Shown here: one piece after another, positions 19,459-31,477 of the stretch | How the letters are laid out: each line of letters starts with the position of its first letter | Numbering within the stretch: position 1 is the first letter of the stretch | Assembly (NCBI GenBank): GCA_009773045.1 | Contig: WOUV01000011.1 | Coordinates: 1 to 50,495 of the forward strand | Length of the DNA stretch: 50,495 nt | Source of the DNA: Rhodospirillaceae bacterium | Lineage (GTDB): Bacteria > Pseudomonadota > Alphaproteobacteria > Rhodospirillales > Rhodospirillaceae | Direction: 5' to 3' | Position numbers and translations under genes: made by a program | Notes under the pieces: generated by a model | What the model was told of the DNA's origin: nothing | The model's input: only the letters and a program-made list of their open reading frames with translations | Database searches by the model: none

Positions 19459-21754
19459 TCAGACGCCGTTCACCATTTCCGGCGTAATGGAATCATCCTC
19501 TTCCAGGGTTTCGCCGCCTTCCCGCGGCTTGGGGACCGTTTCTTCCAGACACTCGAAGACAAGCCGTCCCTCCTCCACCCGTACCCGGACGGCGCCCCCG
19601 TTGTTCAGACGTCCGAACAGCAGTTCTTCGGCGATGGGTTTCTTGACGTGTTCCTGGATGATCCGCCCCAAGGGCCTGGCGCCCATGAGCCGGTCATAGC
19701 CCTTCACGCTCAACCAGGTTGGCAAGCTGGGCCTCAAGCTGCAAAACGAACTTGTCCACCACCTGCCCCATGACTTCGGGCGACAGGGAACGAAAGCCGA
19801 TGATCGCATCGAGTCGGTTGCGGAACTCGGGAGAGAAGGTGCGTTCGACGGCCTCCTGATCTTCGCCCGTCCGTCCTTCCCGCCCGAACCCCATGGCCGG
19901 ACGCGCCAGATCGGATGCCCCAGCGTTGGTTGTCATGATCAGAATAGCGTTACGAAAATTGATGCTTTTGCCATTGTGATCGGTCAGGCTGCCATGATCC
20001 ATGATTTGCAGTAAAATATTGAACAGATCCGGATGCGCCTTTTCGATTTCATCCAACAGCAACACACAGTGTGGGTGTTGATCGATGGCATCGGTCAAAA
20101 GCCCGCCCTGATCGAAACCGACATACCCCGGGGGCGCCCCGATCAACCGCGAAATCGAATGGCGTTCCATGTATTCGGACATGTCAAAGCGGATCAACTC
20201 GATGCCAAGGGTTCGGGCAAGCTGGCGGGCCACTTCGGTCTTGCCAACGCCGGTCGGACCCGAGAACAGGTAATTGCCGATCGGCTTTTCCGGCTCGCGC
20301 AAACCGGCACGGGCAAGCTTGATGGCGCTGGCAAGGATGCCGATGGCCGCATCCTGCCCGAAGACCACCCGCTTCAGTTCATGATCGAGGGTTTTCAACA
20401 CTTCGGCATCGTTCCGCGAGATGCTTTTGGGGGGGATGCGGGCAATTTTGGCGACGATTTCCTCGATATCCCGCAGCGTCACCGTTTTGCGGCGGCGGCT
20501 TTCCGGCAACAACATGCGGGAGGCGCCCACTTCGTCGATCACATCGATGGCCTTGTCGGGCAGCTTGCGATCGTGAATATATTTGGCCGCGAGTTCCACC
20601 GCCGCCCGGATGGCTTCCGTGGTATACCGCACGCGGTGGTGCGATTCGTAATAGGGCTTCAGTCCCTTCAGGATCTTGATCGAGTCCTCAATGGATGGCT
20701 CGTTGATGTCGATCTTCTGGAAGCGGCGCACCAGCGCCCGGTCCTTTTCGAAATGACTGCGGAACTCTTTATAGGTGGTGGAGCCGATGCAGCGCAAGGA
20801 ACCGGAGGCCAATGCCGGCTTTAACAGGTTCGAGGCATCCATCGACCCGCCCGAGGTGGCCCCGGCACCGATGACGGTATGGATTTCATCGATGAACAGC
20901 ACTGCGCCGGGAAAACTCTCCAACTCCGACACCACATTCTTCAACCTTTCCTCGAAATCCCCACGGTAACGGGTCCCGGCCAGCAGCGCCCCCATGTCCA
21001 GGGCAAAAATAGTGGCATCGCACAGAACGTCAGGCACTTCCTTGCACACGATGCGGCGGGCCAGTCCTTCGGCGATGGCGGTTTTTCCAACCCCCGGGTC
21101 CCCTACATACAAGGGATTGTTCTTGGTGCGACGGCAGAGAATTTGGATGGTGCGTTCGATCTCGGCCTCCCGTCCGATCAGCGGGTCGATCCGGCCTTCC
21201 CGTGCCTTGTGATTGAGGTTGATGCAATAGGCGCTCAGGGCTTCCTGTCCTTTTTTCACCACGTTTTCCGCGTGGCCTTCCTCGATCGTTCCATGCACGG
21301 TGCGCCGTTCGTTACGATGAGGGACCTTGGCGATGCCGTGGGAAAGATAGTTGACCGCATCGAGCCGCGTCATGTCCTGGAGTTGCAGGAAATAAACCGC
21401 ATGGGATTCCTGTTCCGAAAACAGGGCGACCAGGACATTGGCCCCGGTGACTGCCTCGTGCCCCGAGGCCTGAACATGAATGGCCGCCCGCTGGACCACC
21501 CTCTGGAAACTCGCCGTCGGCTTGGGATCAATGGCCCGTCCTGTCACCAGGGCCGCCAGTTCGGTGTTCAGAAACTCGGTCAGGTCGCGTCGCAACCGTT
21601 TAAGATCGATATTACAGGCGCGCAGCACCCCCATCGCGTCGCGATCATCGGCCAGAGACAACAAAAGATGCTCCAACGTTGCATATTCGTGCCGACGTTC
21701 GGCTGCAAGGGCGAGGGCATGATGAAGACTTTGCTCCAAGGTGCGCGACATCAT
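19459..21754 (-). pseudogene. clpA: ATP-dependent Clp protease ATP-binding subunit ClpA, frame broken near 19700-19725
   Basis: GDPGVGKTAIAEGLA, GPTGVGKTEVARQLA and ClpA N-domain in ORF 19694..21754; C-terminus WLSVKGYDRLMGARPLGRIIQEHVKKPIAEELLFG in ORF 19459..19809. Confidence 0.9.
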
Positions 21755-21760
21755 CGATGG

Positions 21761-22081
21761 CTATTCCTTTTCGATCGTACATTGCAGCGGGTGTTGATTC
21801 TGGCGCGCCAAATTCATCACCTGTTGCACTTTGGTTTCGGCCACTTCGTAGGTGAATACACCACAGACGCCGACCCCCCTATGGTGTACGTTAAGCATAA
21901 TGCGCGTTGCTTCTTCTTGAGTCTTGTTGAAGAAGTATTCGAGCACATGAACAACGAATTCCATCGGCGTATAATCGTCATTGAGCATCAATACTTTGTA
22001 CATTGCCGGCTTTTTGCTTTCTGGCCGGCTCTTTACTGCGACACTGGTAGTGGTGCCCTCGTCCTCGTTGTTGTCACTCAT
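21761..22081 (-). CDS. clpS: ClpS adaptor
   Basis: [57 protein letters not shown]. Confidence 0.95.
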   Translation of the reverse strand: MSDNNEDEGTTTSVAVKSRPESKKPAMYKVLMLNDDYTPMEFVVHVLEYFFNKTQEEATRIMLNVHHRGVGVCGVFTYEVAETKVQQVMNLARQNQHPLQCTIEKE

Positions 22082-22422
22082 GGTCCCAACCGGCAAGATT
22101 AAGTCCACCGCCCTGGTCTTCTGATTATATTGGCGCTCCGATCGGTCCGAAAAGACCCCACCAACCCTGGCAGTAACATTTTCATCCTCTCGCCCACCGT
22201 GCCTTTGGGCAGGGAAGACTGAATCCGGAAGGCGGCGATCCGGATCTGAGGGATTCGTTGCGAACGGAGCACCAACGACTATAGGTAGAACAATACCCCA
22301 CTATGGAACAACCAGCGAGGGCGTTCTGGGCATTCCATGCCCCTTTGGAACTCCGCACCGCTCCACTGGCGATTCGGAACGCGCAGACCCCTTTGTTCCC
22401 CGGGCATCGGCACAGCCGGTGT

Positions 22423-22662
22423 TCAGGTCAGACCGCACATTCCGCCGGCACAGCCCGACATGCCGCACGCCGGCGGGGGAGGATCGGCTGGCTTGCCGGC
22501 GCCACTCACATTCGGCGCCATGATGGCCTTGTCGATTTTGCTATCCCCGCACGCGGGGCAGGCAATGGCGCCCGCCGCGGCCTTGGTTTCATAATCGCCG
22601 CTGTTATCAAACCATTCGTCGAAACGATGATCCTGCGGGCACCGCAAACTATAATGAATCAT
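22423..22662 (-). CDS. DUF1178 / FmdB-like zinc-ribbon protein
   Basis: MIHYSLRCPQDHRFDEWFDNSGDYETKAAAGAIACPACGDSKIDKAIMAPNV. Confidence 0.75.
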   Translation of the reverse strand: MIHYSLRCPQDHRFDEWFDNSGDYETKAAAGAIACPACGDSKIDKAIMAPNVSGAGKPADPPPPACGMSGCAGGMCGLT

Positions 22663-23084
22663 GGAAGGTTCTCCTTATCCCGTCCAGCCGACGTCTTTTG
22701 GACACGTTACTCAAAAGCCGCCGGCTTGGCAACGTTGTCTGGAGAACTTTACACGGCTGGGCACTCATGTTAACGAGCCAGGTGCCGGTGACACGGTGGG
22801 TGTGGTGCGCGCGGGCATGACCGATCCCGACACTCCGCGCGGGCGATCGGCTGGGCCGACCCACCCAAACCCACCCGCATCACGGGGGAGAGCTTGTGAT
22901 GAAAAAGAAGCAGAGTGGAATCACTCTTATTACTGAGAAGGTATACTGAGAAGGACGGCCCGCCCCGTGCCTGGTTTTCACGTGATGGCCCTGGACAGGG
23001 ATGTTCCCGCCCTTACATAACGAACGGCAACATCGTATGATGAAGATCGACACGCACCACGTTTACCCTGTCACGGGAGGAGAT

Positions 23085-24110
23085 ATGCCCGATCCGTCTG
23101 CCATTCACCAGACCGCCGGCGTTCCATCGGCCGGAAGAAACGATCTGCCGCCATCCGATCTTTTGCAAAAATTCTATCACGACATGCTGCTGATCCGCCG
23201 GTTCGAGGAAAAAGCGGGTCAATTATACGGCATGGGCCTGATCGCCGGTTTCTGCCATCTCTATATCGGGCAGGAGGCGGTCGTGGTGGGGCTGCACGCA
23301 GGCGCGCAGACAACGGATACCCTCGTCACCAGCTATCGCGACCATGGCCACATGCTGGCCTGTGGCATGGACCCGAAAGGCGTGATGGCGGAACTGACCG
23401 GGCGCAGTGGTGGGTATTCCAAAGGCAAGGGCGGCTCCATGCACATGTTCAGCCGTGAAAAAGGATTTTACGGAGGTCATGGCATCGTGGGGGCCCAGGT
23501 GCCCATCGGCACCGGTCTTGGTTTTGCCCATCGATATCGCAAGGACGGGGGCGTGTGCCTGTGCTATATGGGGGACGGTGCCGTCAATCAGGGGCAGGTG
23601 TATGAATCCTTCAACATGGCAGCCTTGTGGAAGCTGCCGGTTTTGTATGTGATCGAGAACAACCGCTATGGCATGGGCACCGCGGTCGAGCGTGCTGCCG
23701 CCGGCCAAGCCCTGTATCAGCGCGGCACCGCCTATGGCATCCCGGGCCGGGCCGTTGATGGCATGGACGTGATCGCCGTGCATGCCGCGGGTCTGGACGC
23801 TCTGGAGCACATCCGGGGAGGAAACGGACCTTTCATCCTTGAAATGAAAACCTATCGCTATCGTGGCCATTCCATGTCCGACCCGGCCAAATACCGCAGC
23901 AAGGAAGAGGTGCAGCGGATGCGGAGCGAACACGATCCGATCGACCATCTGCGGGCGCTGTTGGTGGAAAGGGGGCTGGCGGACGAGGCCCACCTGCGGG
24001 AGATCGACCGCACGGTCAAGGACGTGGTGGGAACCGCCGCCGAATTTGCCCAGAACAGCCCGGAGCCGGAGGCGATCGAGCTGTACACCGATGTATTGAT
24101 TGAAACGTGA
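23085..24110 (+). CDS. pdhA: Pyruvate dehydrogenase E1 component alpha subunit
   Basis: GQEAVVVGLHAG, TSYRDHGHMLACGMDPKGVMAELTG, GKGGSMHMFS, TPP-binding GDGAVNQGQVYESFNMAALW. Confidence 0.93.
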   Translation: MPDPSAIHQTAGVPSAGRNDLPPSDLLQKFYHDMLLIRRFEEKAGQLYGMGLIAGFCHLYIGQEAVVVGLHAGAQTTDTLVTSYRDHGHMLACGMDPKGVMAELTGRSGGYSKGKGGSMHMFSREKGFYGGHGIVGAQVPIGTGLGFAHRYRKDGGVCLCYMGDGAVNQGQVYESFNMAALWKLPVLYVIENNRYGMGTAVERAAAGQALYQRGTAYGIPGRAVDGMDVIAVHAAGLDALEHIRGGNGPFILEMKTYRYRGHSMSDPAKYRSKEEVQRMRSEHDPIDHLRALLVERGLADEAHLREIDRTVKDVVGTAAEFAQNSPEPEAIELYTDVLIET

Positions 24111-24128
24111 CAGGGGACACGCACTCCA

Positions 24129-25451
24129 ATGCCGATTCAGATCCTGATGCCGGCCCTGTCGCCGACCATGACCGAAGGCCGGCTGACACGCTGGTTCAAA
24201 CAGGAAGGCGAGAAGGTGGCCCCCGGCGAGGCTTTGGCCGAGATCGAAACCGACAAGGCGACGATGGAAATGGAAGCGACCAACGCCGGAATCCTGGGGC
24301 GCATCCTGGTGCCGGCGGGCGCCGTTGCCGTGCACCAGCCCATTGCCTGGCTGCTGGCCGAAGGGGAAGACCCGGCCCTTTTGCGAGACATCACGCCCAC
24401 GATCCCTCCCACGCCGCCGCCCTCCTCTGACACCGCCACGAGGGAGGAACGCCCGTCCTCAACCTGCACGCGCCAGACCGTGCGAGAAGCCCTGCGGGAG
24501 GCCATGGCCGAGGAAATGCGCCGTGACGAAACGGTGTTTCTGCTGGGCGAGGAGGTCGGCCAGTATCAGGGCGCCTACAAGGTCAGCCAGGGCCTGCTCG
24601 ATGAATTCGGACCCGGACGGGTCATCGATACCCCCATCACGGAAATGGGGTTCGCGGGTCTTGGGATCGGGGCGGCCTTTGCCGGTTTGCGCCCGATCGT
24701 TGAGTTCATGACCTTCAACTTCTCCATGCAGGCCATCGACCAGATCGTGAATTCGGCGGCCAAGACTCTTTATATGGCCGGGGGACAATTGGGGTGCCCC
24801 ATCGTCTTCCGGGGACCGAACGGCGTTGCGGCCCGGGTGGCGGCCCAGCATTCACAGTGCTTCGCGAGCTGGTATGCCCATATTCCAGGCCTGAAAGTCG
24901 TTGCGCCATGGTCGGCGGCCGATGCGAAGGGCCTGTTGAAAGCGGCGATCCGCGATCCCAACCCGGTCGTGTTCCTGGAACACGAACTGATGTATGGGCA
25001 GAGCTTCGATGTGCCCGATGATCCCGATTTCGTGCTGCCCCTTGGTCGGGCCAAGATCGAACGGACAGGTCGGCATGTGACGCTGGTCTCCTTCTCGCGC
25101 CTTGTCGGTATGACCCTGGAGGCGGCGGGTCTTCTGGAAAAGGAGGGTATCGAGGCCGAGGTGATCAACCTGCGGACCTTGCGGCCTTTGGACGGGGCGA
25201 CTCTGGTCGCCAGCGTACAGAAAACCAACCACCTGGTGACGATCGAGGAAGGCTGGGCCTATGCCGGAATCGGGGCGGAAATCACCGCCCTGATAATGGA
25301 AGAAGCCTTCGACTGGCTTGACGCGCCCATTATGCGCATAACGGGCGCGGATGTGCCGCTGCCCTATGCCGCCAGTTTGGAACGGCTAGCGTTGCCGCAG
25401 GTGGAAAACATCGCCGCCGCCGCCCGGAAGGTCTGCTATCGCACGCCATGA
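24129..25451 (+). CDS. pdhB: Pyruvate dehydrogenase E1 beta subunit with intact N-terminal lipoyl domain
   Basis: [54 protein letters not shown] (lipoyl), then [48 protein letters not shown]. Confidence 0.92.
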   Translation: MPIQILMPALSPTMTEGRLTRWFKQEGEKVAPGEALAEIETDKATMEMEATNAGILGRILVPAGAVAVHQPIAWLLAEGEDPALLRDITPTIPPTPPPSSDTATREERPSSTCTRQTVREALREAMAEEMRRDETVFLLGEEVGQYQGAYKVSQGLLDEFGPGRVIDTPITEMGFAGLGIGAAFAGLRPIVEFMTFNFSMQAIDQIVNSAAKTLYMAGGQLGCPIVFRGPNGVAARVAAQHSQCFASWYAHIPGLKVVAPWSAADAKGLLKAAIRDPNPVVFLEHELMYGQSFDVPDDPDFVLPLGRAKIERTGRHVTLVSFSRLVGMTLEAAGLLEKEGIEAEVINLRTLRPLDGATLVASVQKTNHLVTIEEGWAYAGIGAEITALIMEEAFDWLDAPIMRITGADVPLPYAASLERLALPQVENIAAAARKVCYRTP

Positions 25452-25485
25452 TGGTTGCCCCCAAGGTTCCCAAGGAAAAACACCC

Positions 25486-26650
25486 ATGCCGATCCAGATT
25501 CTGATGCCGGCGTGTGCTGGCGGAAATCGAAACCGACAAGGCCACCATGGAGGTGGAATCCGTGGACGAAGGCAGAATGGGCCGCATTCTGGTGGGGGCT
25601 GGGACCGCCGGTGTTGCCGTCAACACGCCGATCGCCCTTCTGGTGCTTGAAGGGGAATCGCCGTCGGTCCTTGATTCCGTTCCCGCTCCCGACAGCGTTG
25701 TGGCGGCCAAAATGCCGGAAGCGGTTGTTGCCAACGCGCTGGGGCCAGATCTGGCCCCAGAGAAGGACACAGGAGGGCGCGTGTTTGCAACGCCCCTGGC
25801 CCGGCGGCTGGCGCGCGAAATGCACCTTGATCTCGCCGCCATTTGTGGCAGCGGCCCCCGGGGCCGCATCGTCAAGGCCGATGTGGAGCACGCCGAACGG
25901 ACACCGCAGTCCGTGGGTGTGCACCCGGTGTCTTCTCTGGATGCAGTGGTCGAACCGCCATACGAGCGGGTACCGCATACAACCATCCGCACCATCGTCG
26001 CGCGCCGCACCCTTCAATCGTCACGAGAGATTCCGCACTTCACCCTGACGGTCGATTTCGCGATGGATGCACTTCTGGCGTTGCGGAAACAATTGAATGC
26101 CCTCAACGAGGCGCGCCCCGATGAAGTGCGGTTGTCCATCAACGATCTGCTCATCAAGGCGTGCGCCCTGGCCTTGCGCACGGTGCCCGAGATCAATGTT
26201 CGCTTCACGGAAGAGGCCATGCACCGTTATACGCAGATCAACCTGGCGGTGCTGATTAACACGCCGGGCGGCCTTGTCGTTCCGGTAGTGCGCGAGGCTG
26301 ACCGCGTGGGCCTTGCCGACATTTCGGGCACGATGAAAGCCTTGGCGCGCAAGGCCCACGCGGGGAAGTTGCAGCCGGAGGACTGCCAGGGTGGAACATT
26401 CACCCTATCGAATCTTGGCATGCTGGGGGTCCGGCAGTTTTCGGCCATCATCAACCCGCCGCAGGCCTGCATTCTCGCCGTTGGCGTGGTGGAGCCGCGA
26501 CCCGTGGTGCGGGAAGGCGCACTAGCCATCGCGACCATGATGACGGGCACGTTGTCGGTGGACCATCGCGCCGTCGATGGCGCCGCCGGCGCCCGGTATC
26601 TGACGGCCCTGAAGCAGCGGATCGAACACCCGCTCACCATGCTGCTGTAA
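25486..26650 (+). pseudogene. pdhC: Dihydrolipoamide acetyltransferase E2; lipoyl domain internally deleted and frame broken near 25512
   Basis: Starts MPIQILMPA then jumps (other frame) to [21 protein letters not shown]3-binding motif [36 protein letters not shown]; catalytic GTLSVDHRAVDGAAGARYL. Confidence 0.85.
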
Positions 26651-26928
26651 TGACTGGGAGCATTTTCATCCACGTCGCGAATCCTGCCCGCAGGATTGCC
26701 CTGAACGCCACGTCTTTTCCTCATCCCCGGACTGTCGATCCCAAAGATATTGGAGAGTCCCAACGTCCCGCGAGAAAGCGGGTTTTCCGCACGCCACGCT
26801 GGCGACTCTGGAGGACGTGCCGCGCCTGGCAACACGTCCTTCCATAACACTTCCTGTCGATCGTTTCCCACCACAGGGCATTTCCTGTTTTCCCGGGCCG
26901 TTTCCCTTGCCCCTGGTGAGCCTTGATC

Positions 26929-26962
<34 letters not shown>

Positions 26963-27000
26963 CACCTTTGAGCGCAGGCCAACAGTTACGCTCAAACGTA

Positions 27001-28194
27001 TCATTGCGCCAAGGCGGCCACCCCTGGCAGGGTCTTGCCTTCCAGCCACTCCAAGAAAGCACCGCCGGCGGTGGAGATGTAAGAAAATTTCTCCTCCACA
27101 CCGGCGTTGGCGAGCGCCGCAACGGTATCGCCACCACCGGCCACGGTCAGGAGCGTGCCGGCCTCGGTCAGGCGGGCGGCCGCCTGGGCAACGGCGTTGG
27201 TCGCCTGATCGAACGGTTTCACTTCAAACGCGCCCAAGGGACCGTTCCATACGAGTGTCTTGCACGACGCCATTTTGACCACCACTGTCTCGGTCGAGGC
27301 CGGACCGATATCAAGAATCATCTTATCTGCGGGAATCGCGTCAATCGGCACCACGCTGTTCGCGGCCCCTTCCTTGAATTCACCGGCCACGACGGCATCG
27401 GTGGGCAGGATAATCTCGCACCCGGCGGCGGCGGCCTTTCGCAGGATTTCGCGCGCGGTCTCCGCCATGCCCTTCTCGCACAGGGAGGTGCCGACAGCGA
27501 CACCCTTGGCAAACAGGAAGGTGTTGGCCATCCCTCCGCCGATGACCAGCATGTCGACCTTGGCCACCATGTTGCCGAGCAGATCGAGTTTGGTCGAAAC
27601 CTTGGCCCCGCCGACCACGGCGGCCACCGGGCGTTTGGGCTGTTCCAGCGCCTTGCCTAGGGCTTCCAGTTCGGCCTGCATCAGGCGACCAGCGGCGGCG
27701 GGCAACAGGCGGGCGATGGCCTCGGTCGAGGCGTGGGCACGGTGGGCGGTGGAAAAGGCATCGTTCACATAAACATCACCCAACGCCGCGAGCTTTTTGG
27801 CAAACTCGAGGTCGTTCTGTTCCTCTTCGGCATGAAAGCGCAGGTTTTCCAGCAACGCCACCTGCCCGGCCCGCAACGCGCCGACGACCGTTTCCGCCGA
27901 CGCCCCGATGCAATCCTCCCCGAAAATCACCGGCACACCCACTGCCTGACTCAAGGGGGCGAGGACCGGTTTCAGGGTATACTTTTCATTGCGTTTGCCA
28001 TCCGGGCGCCCAAAGTGGGACAACACAACGACGCGCGCCCCCTTCCCCACCAGATCCTTCAGGGTCTGGGCCGAACGGTCGATGCGGGTGGTATCCGTGA
28101 CCCGGCCCTCTTTGGCGGGCACATTCAGATCGGCACGCACAATCACGCGCTTGCCGGCGACATCAAGCTGATCGATCGTTTTGAAAGCGGGCAT
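27001..28194 (-). CDS. pgk: Phosphoglycerate kinase
   Basis: [57 protein letters not shown]. Confidence 0.95.
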   Translation of the reverse strand: MPAFKTIDQLDVAGKRVIVRADLNVPAKEGRVTDTTRIDRSAQTLKDLVGKGARVVVLSHFGRPDGKRNEKYTLKPVLAPLSQAVGVPVIFGEDCIGASAETVVGALRAGQVALLENLRFHAEEEQNDLEFAKKLAALGDVYVNDAFSTAHRAHASTEAIARLLPAAAGRLMQAELEALGKALEQPKRPVAAVVGGAKVSTKLDLLGNMVAKVDMLVIGGGMANTFLFAKGVAVGTSLCEKGMAETAREILRKAAAAGCEIILPTDAVVAGEFKEGAANSVVPIDAIPADKMILDIGPASTETVVVKMASCKTLVWNGPLGAFEVKPFDQATNAVAQAAARLTEAGTLLTVAGGGDTVAALANAGVEEKFSYISTAGGAFLEWLEGKTLPGVAALAQ

Positions 28195-28312
28195 TTAAGT
28201 GTTTCCCCCGTTAACTGAAACATCATGAAACGAAATACACACCAAACAAACACATGGAACACGCGAAGGGAATGTGAATCCCCTCGCGCTTCCCTGTTCG
28301 TAACGGAGACTC

Positions 28313-29320
28313 TCAGATCAGCTTGCCCCAGGCCACGGCGGTATCCGACATGCGGGTCGAGAAGCCCCATTCGTTGTCATACCACGCCATGACACGGACA
28401 AAGTTGCCATCGATCACCTTGGTCCCGGTGGCATCGAAGGTGGAGCTGACCGCGTTATGGTTGAAGTCAGACGATACAAGTTCCTCTTCAGTATAGTCCA
28501 GAATGCCCTTCATCGGCCCTTCGGCGGCAGCCTTCATGGCGGCATTGATTTCGTCTTTCGTGACGTTCCGACCCACCACGCATTTCAGATCGACCAGGGA
28601 TACGTTCGGAGTCGGCACCCGGATGGCCACGCCGTCGAGCTTGCCTTTCAGTTCTGGCAGGACCTCGCCCACGGCCTTGGCGGCGCCGGTGGAGGTTGGG
28701 ATCATATTGAGGGCGGCGGCCCGGGCACGGCGCAGATCTTTGTGCAGGGTGTCCACCGGGCGTTGATCCCCGGTATAGGAATGGATCGTGGTCATGAAAC
28801 CGTGGGTAATGCCAGCCATCTGTTGCAACACCGCTGCCACCGGCGCCAGGCAATTGGTGGTGCAGGAGGCATTCGAGACCACCCTATGGTCCTTGGTCAG
28901 CTTGGTGTGATTCACGCCATAGACCACGGTCAGATCGGCCCCCTGCGACGGCGCCGAAACCAGCACCCGTTTTGCCCCGGCCCCCAGGTGCACTTGTGCC
29001 CTGTCCTTGTCGGTGAAGATGCCGGTGCATTCCATGCAAACGTCGATGCCGAGTTCCTTCCAGGGAAGTTTTGTCGGGTCGCGTTCCGCGACGACCTTTA
29101 TGGACCGGGCGCCAACGGTCATGATATCGCCCGTAACGCCCACGTTGGTCGGCAACACCCCATGCACAGAGTCGTATTTGATCAAGTGGGCGTTGGCTTG
29201 TGGCGAGCCAAGATCATTGATCGCCACGACATCGACATCGCTGCGGTTGTGCTCGACGATCGAGCGCAGCACCAACCGACCGATACGGCCGAAACCATTA
29301 ATCGCAACCCGAACTGCCAT
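28313..29320 (-). CDS. gap: Glyceraldehyde-3-phosphate dehydrogenase, type I
   Basis: VAINGFGRIGRLVLRS, VVSNASCTTNCLAPVAAVL, WYDNEWGFSTRMSDT. Confidence 0.96.
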   Translation of the reverse strand: MAVRVAINGFGRIGRLVLRSIVEHNRSDVDVVAINDLGSPQANAHLIKYDSVHGVLPTNVGVTGDIMTVGARSIKVVAERDPTKLPWKELGIDVCMECTGIFTDKDRAQVHLGAGAKRVLVSAPSQGADLTVVYGVNHTKLTKDHRVVSNASCTTNCLAPVAAVLQQMAGITHGFMTTIHSYTGDQRPVDTLHKDLRRARAAALNMIPTSTGAAKAVGEVLPELKGKLDGVAIRVPTPNVSLVDLKCVVGRNVTKDEINAAMKAAAEGPMKGILDYTEEELVSSDFNHNAVSSTFDATGTKVIDGNFVRVMAWYDNEWGFSTRMSDTAVAWGKLI

Positions 29321-29601
29321 GATTCTTTATCTCCCTCATTGCATGATGTCCCGTTCTCCATGAGGCTGCGGCACCCATAATACCCCCGTGGGAGTCTCAA
29401 ACCCCTCCCTCCGCTGTCGGCCCTGCCGCCAGCCCGGGCGCCTCAAGGGCGTCTCGAAAACCTCAAGGACGACCACACTCCAGTGGACTCCCCCGGAGTG
29501 GAACCCCCCTTCCGGGCATGGCGCACCCTAACAGACACGGAAAGACCTCCGCTACCCCCCCAACAGGGTGAAAAAATCCCACCCCTTGGTATGGCTTCCC
29601 C

Positions 29602-30696
29602 TCAATCCGCCGCTGCCGATTCTTCCAATATTGCGTGCTGCGCTTTGTGTTCACGCATGCCCTTGAGCAGCGATCCCAGAACGATTCCCGCCCCCACCAG
29701 CAGCGCAAGAATCATGATGGCAAAACTTGTCCTTTCAAGCAGCGTCATGGTCTTGGGCGCCAGGGGCGTCATCATCTCAAGCTGTGAAAGATAAACCGGC
29801 ACCACGAATCCCCGGCTGACCAGCACCATCACCATGATCACCCCCATGACGACCTTGATCATGTAAGGTTTGACATACGTGGTGCCGATGGCACCAAGCT
29901 GGATGCCGAACAGGGACCCGGCCAGAATGATCATGGCAAGGCGGATATCGACATAGCCGCTCCAGGCGAACTTGATGGTACCGCCCACGCCCATGACAAA
30001 GGCGGTGACGAGTTCGCTGGCGGACGCCATCAGGCTGGGGACGCCCAACATATAAATCATCGACGGCACGCCGACGAATCCGCCAACGGCGATGGTCGCG
30101 GCCAGCATGCCGGTCGCAAAACCCATGGGAATGGTAATCAGGACAGAAACCCGGGCGTTGATGCTTTTGAAATAGACCATCGTGCCGGGAATGGTGATGG
30201 ATTGGACCCACAGCGCCAGCCGCCCCGCCTTTTCCTCGGCGTGCGTCAGACCGGACCGATGCGTCTGGTACGCATCGCGCAGCACATAACCGCCAACGAC
30301 GGCCAGCACCACCACGAAGGCGACGCTGACATACAGGTTGGAACCGGCATCGCCAAAGTTCCGCTTGATCACTTCCTGAATATGGACGCCATAAAGCACC
30401 CCGGCCTCCGCCGAAGCCCCCATGATCAGGCCCAGCTTGACATCCACCTGCCCATACTTGGCCCGCTTGATGGCCCCCACCAGCGCCTTCGGAAACTTGT
30501 GACACATGTTGCTGGCGACCGCCATGATTCCGGGGACGCCCATGCTCATCATCGCCGGGGTCAGAACGAAGGCGCCGCCCGAGCCGATGAACCCGCTCAC
30601 CAAGCCGCCCACGAAGCCGACAAGGAAAAGATAAATGAGACCAAACGTGTCAAGTGTATAGGGAAGTGTGTCAATGACGCTTGAAACCGAATCCAC
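29602..30696 (-). CDS. TauE/SafE-family membrane transporter
   Basis: VGFVGGLVSGFIGSGGAFVLTPAMMSMGVPGIMAVASNM, multi-TM. Confidence 0.8.
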   Translation of the reverse strand: MDSVSSVIDTLPYTLDTFGLIYLFLVGFVGGLVSGFIGSGGAFVLTPAMMSMGVPGIMAVASNMCHKFPKALVGAIKRAKYGQVDVKLGLIMGASAEAGVLYGVHIQEVIKRNFGDAGSNLYVSVAFVVVLAVVGGYVLRDAYQTHRSGLTHAEEKAGRLALWVQSITIPGTMVYFKSINARVSVLITIPMGFATGMLAATIAVGGFVGVPSMIYMLGVPSLMASASELVTAFVMGVGGTIKFAWSGYVDIRLAMIILAGSLFGIQLGAIGTTYVKPYMIKVVMGVIMVMVLVSRGFVVPVYLSQLEMMTPLAPKTMTLLERTSFAIMILALLVGAGIVLGSLLKGMREHKAQHAILEESAAAD

Positions 30697-31010
30697 TGTC
30701 GTGCCCCTTCTGTCATGCCCCTTCGTTGCAGAAAAATAGCCCTACCTTCAAACACCTTTTCTTTTTCTTTCTACGCCTTCTTTCCATGTCGCCCGGAAAC
30801 GGGGGCACTCCTGGAAATGCCGTGGGGACTTCCAAGAGACACTTCTGAAAACTTCCGTCGTCGTGGTTCGCGGCTTCTCCCCAGAGCACCGCAAGCGACT
30901 TCCCCCACGGCCTGCGCCCACAGGCCGGCACCCTACCAGAGTCCCCAGAGAAGGTTTTCAGAAATGCCCGTCATGAACGCCTGTCTGCGGAGCGTTCCGC
31001 AAACGCATCA

Positions 31011-31250
31011 TTATTTCTTGGCCCGCACCCCCAGCACGTCCCAAAAGCCGCTCGTAAATGTTCCATGAACAAATGAAAAAACGAACGCAATCACAATCGG
31101 AATGATGAACATTTCCCCGCCTTTTCCAGACAGGTCAAGAAGTTCGCGTTCATACCTGAACAGAAGAACGTACAGAACCAGACTTGCGACACCAAATCCC
31201 ATGGTGATCATGATCTGGGATGCGCGCGCACCGCCCCCGTTTCTTGCCAT
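31011..31250 (-). CDS. Small two-TM protein, probable partner of the TauE/SafE gene
   Basis: MARNGGGARASQIMITMGFGVASLVLYVLLFRYERELLDLSGKGGEMFIIPIVIAFVFSFVHGTFTSGFWDVLGVRAKK. Confidence 0.65.
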   Translation of the reverse strand: MARNGGGARASQIMITMGFGVASLVLYVLLFRYERELLDLSGKGGEMFIIPIVIAFVFSFVHGTFTSGFWDVLGVRAKK

Positions 31251-31477
31251 AATGTTTTGACTCCTCCTGCCAAGGCTTTTTGGCTTTTTCCGTGCGAATC
31301 GGCTCCACGCCGTTTTGTCATCGATTCGTCGAAAGGACTTGCCATCCCGTGCCGTTTGGATACGAGTTTTTCCTGCGTCAGCCTTGAAGATAAAGAACGT
31401 TTTCAGCGTAGGTACGTTCCGACCGTTCGTCAAGTGCGAAAGTGAACCGCTTCAGGGCAATCGAATGTCCCTTTGTT

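Noticed and set aside
19241-19459. 72-aa ORF between the methyltransferase and clpA
   Set aside because: No family resemblance or convincing start; treated as intergenic.
28261-28287. Hairpin between gap and pgk
   Set aside because: One mismatch and no T-run in the transcription direction; too weak to call a terminator or attenuator.
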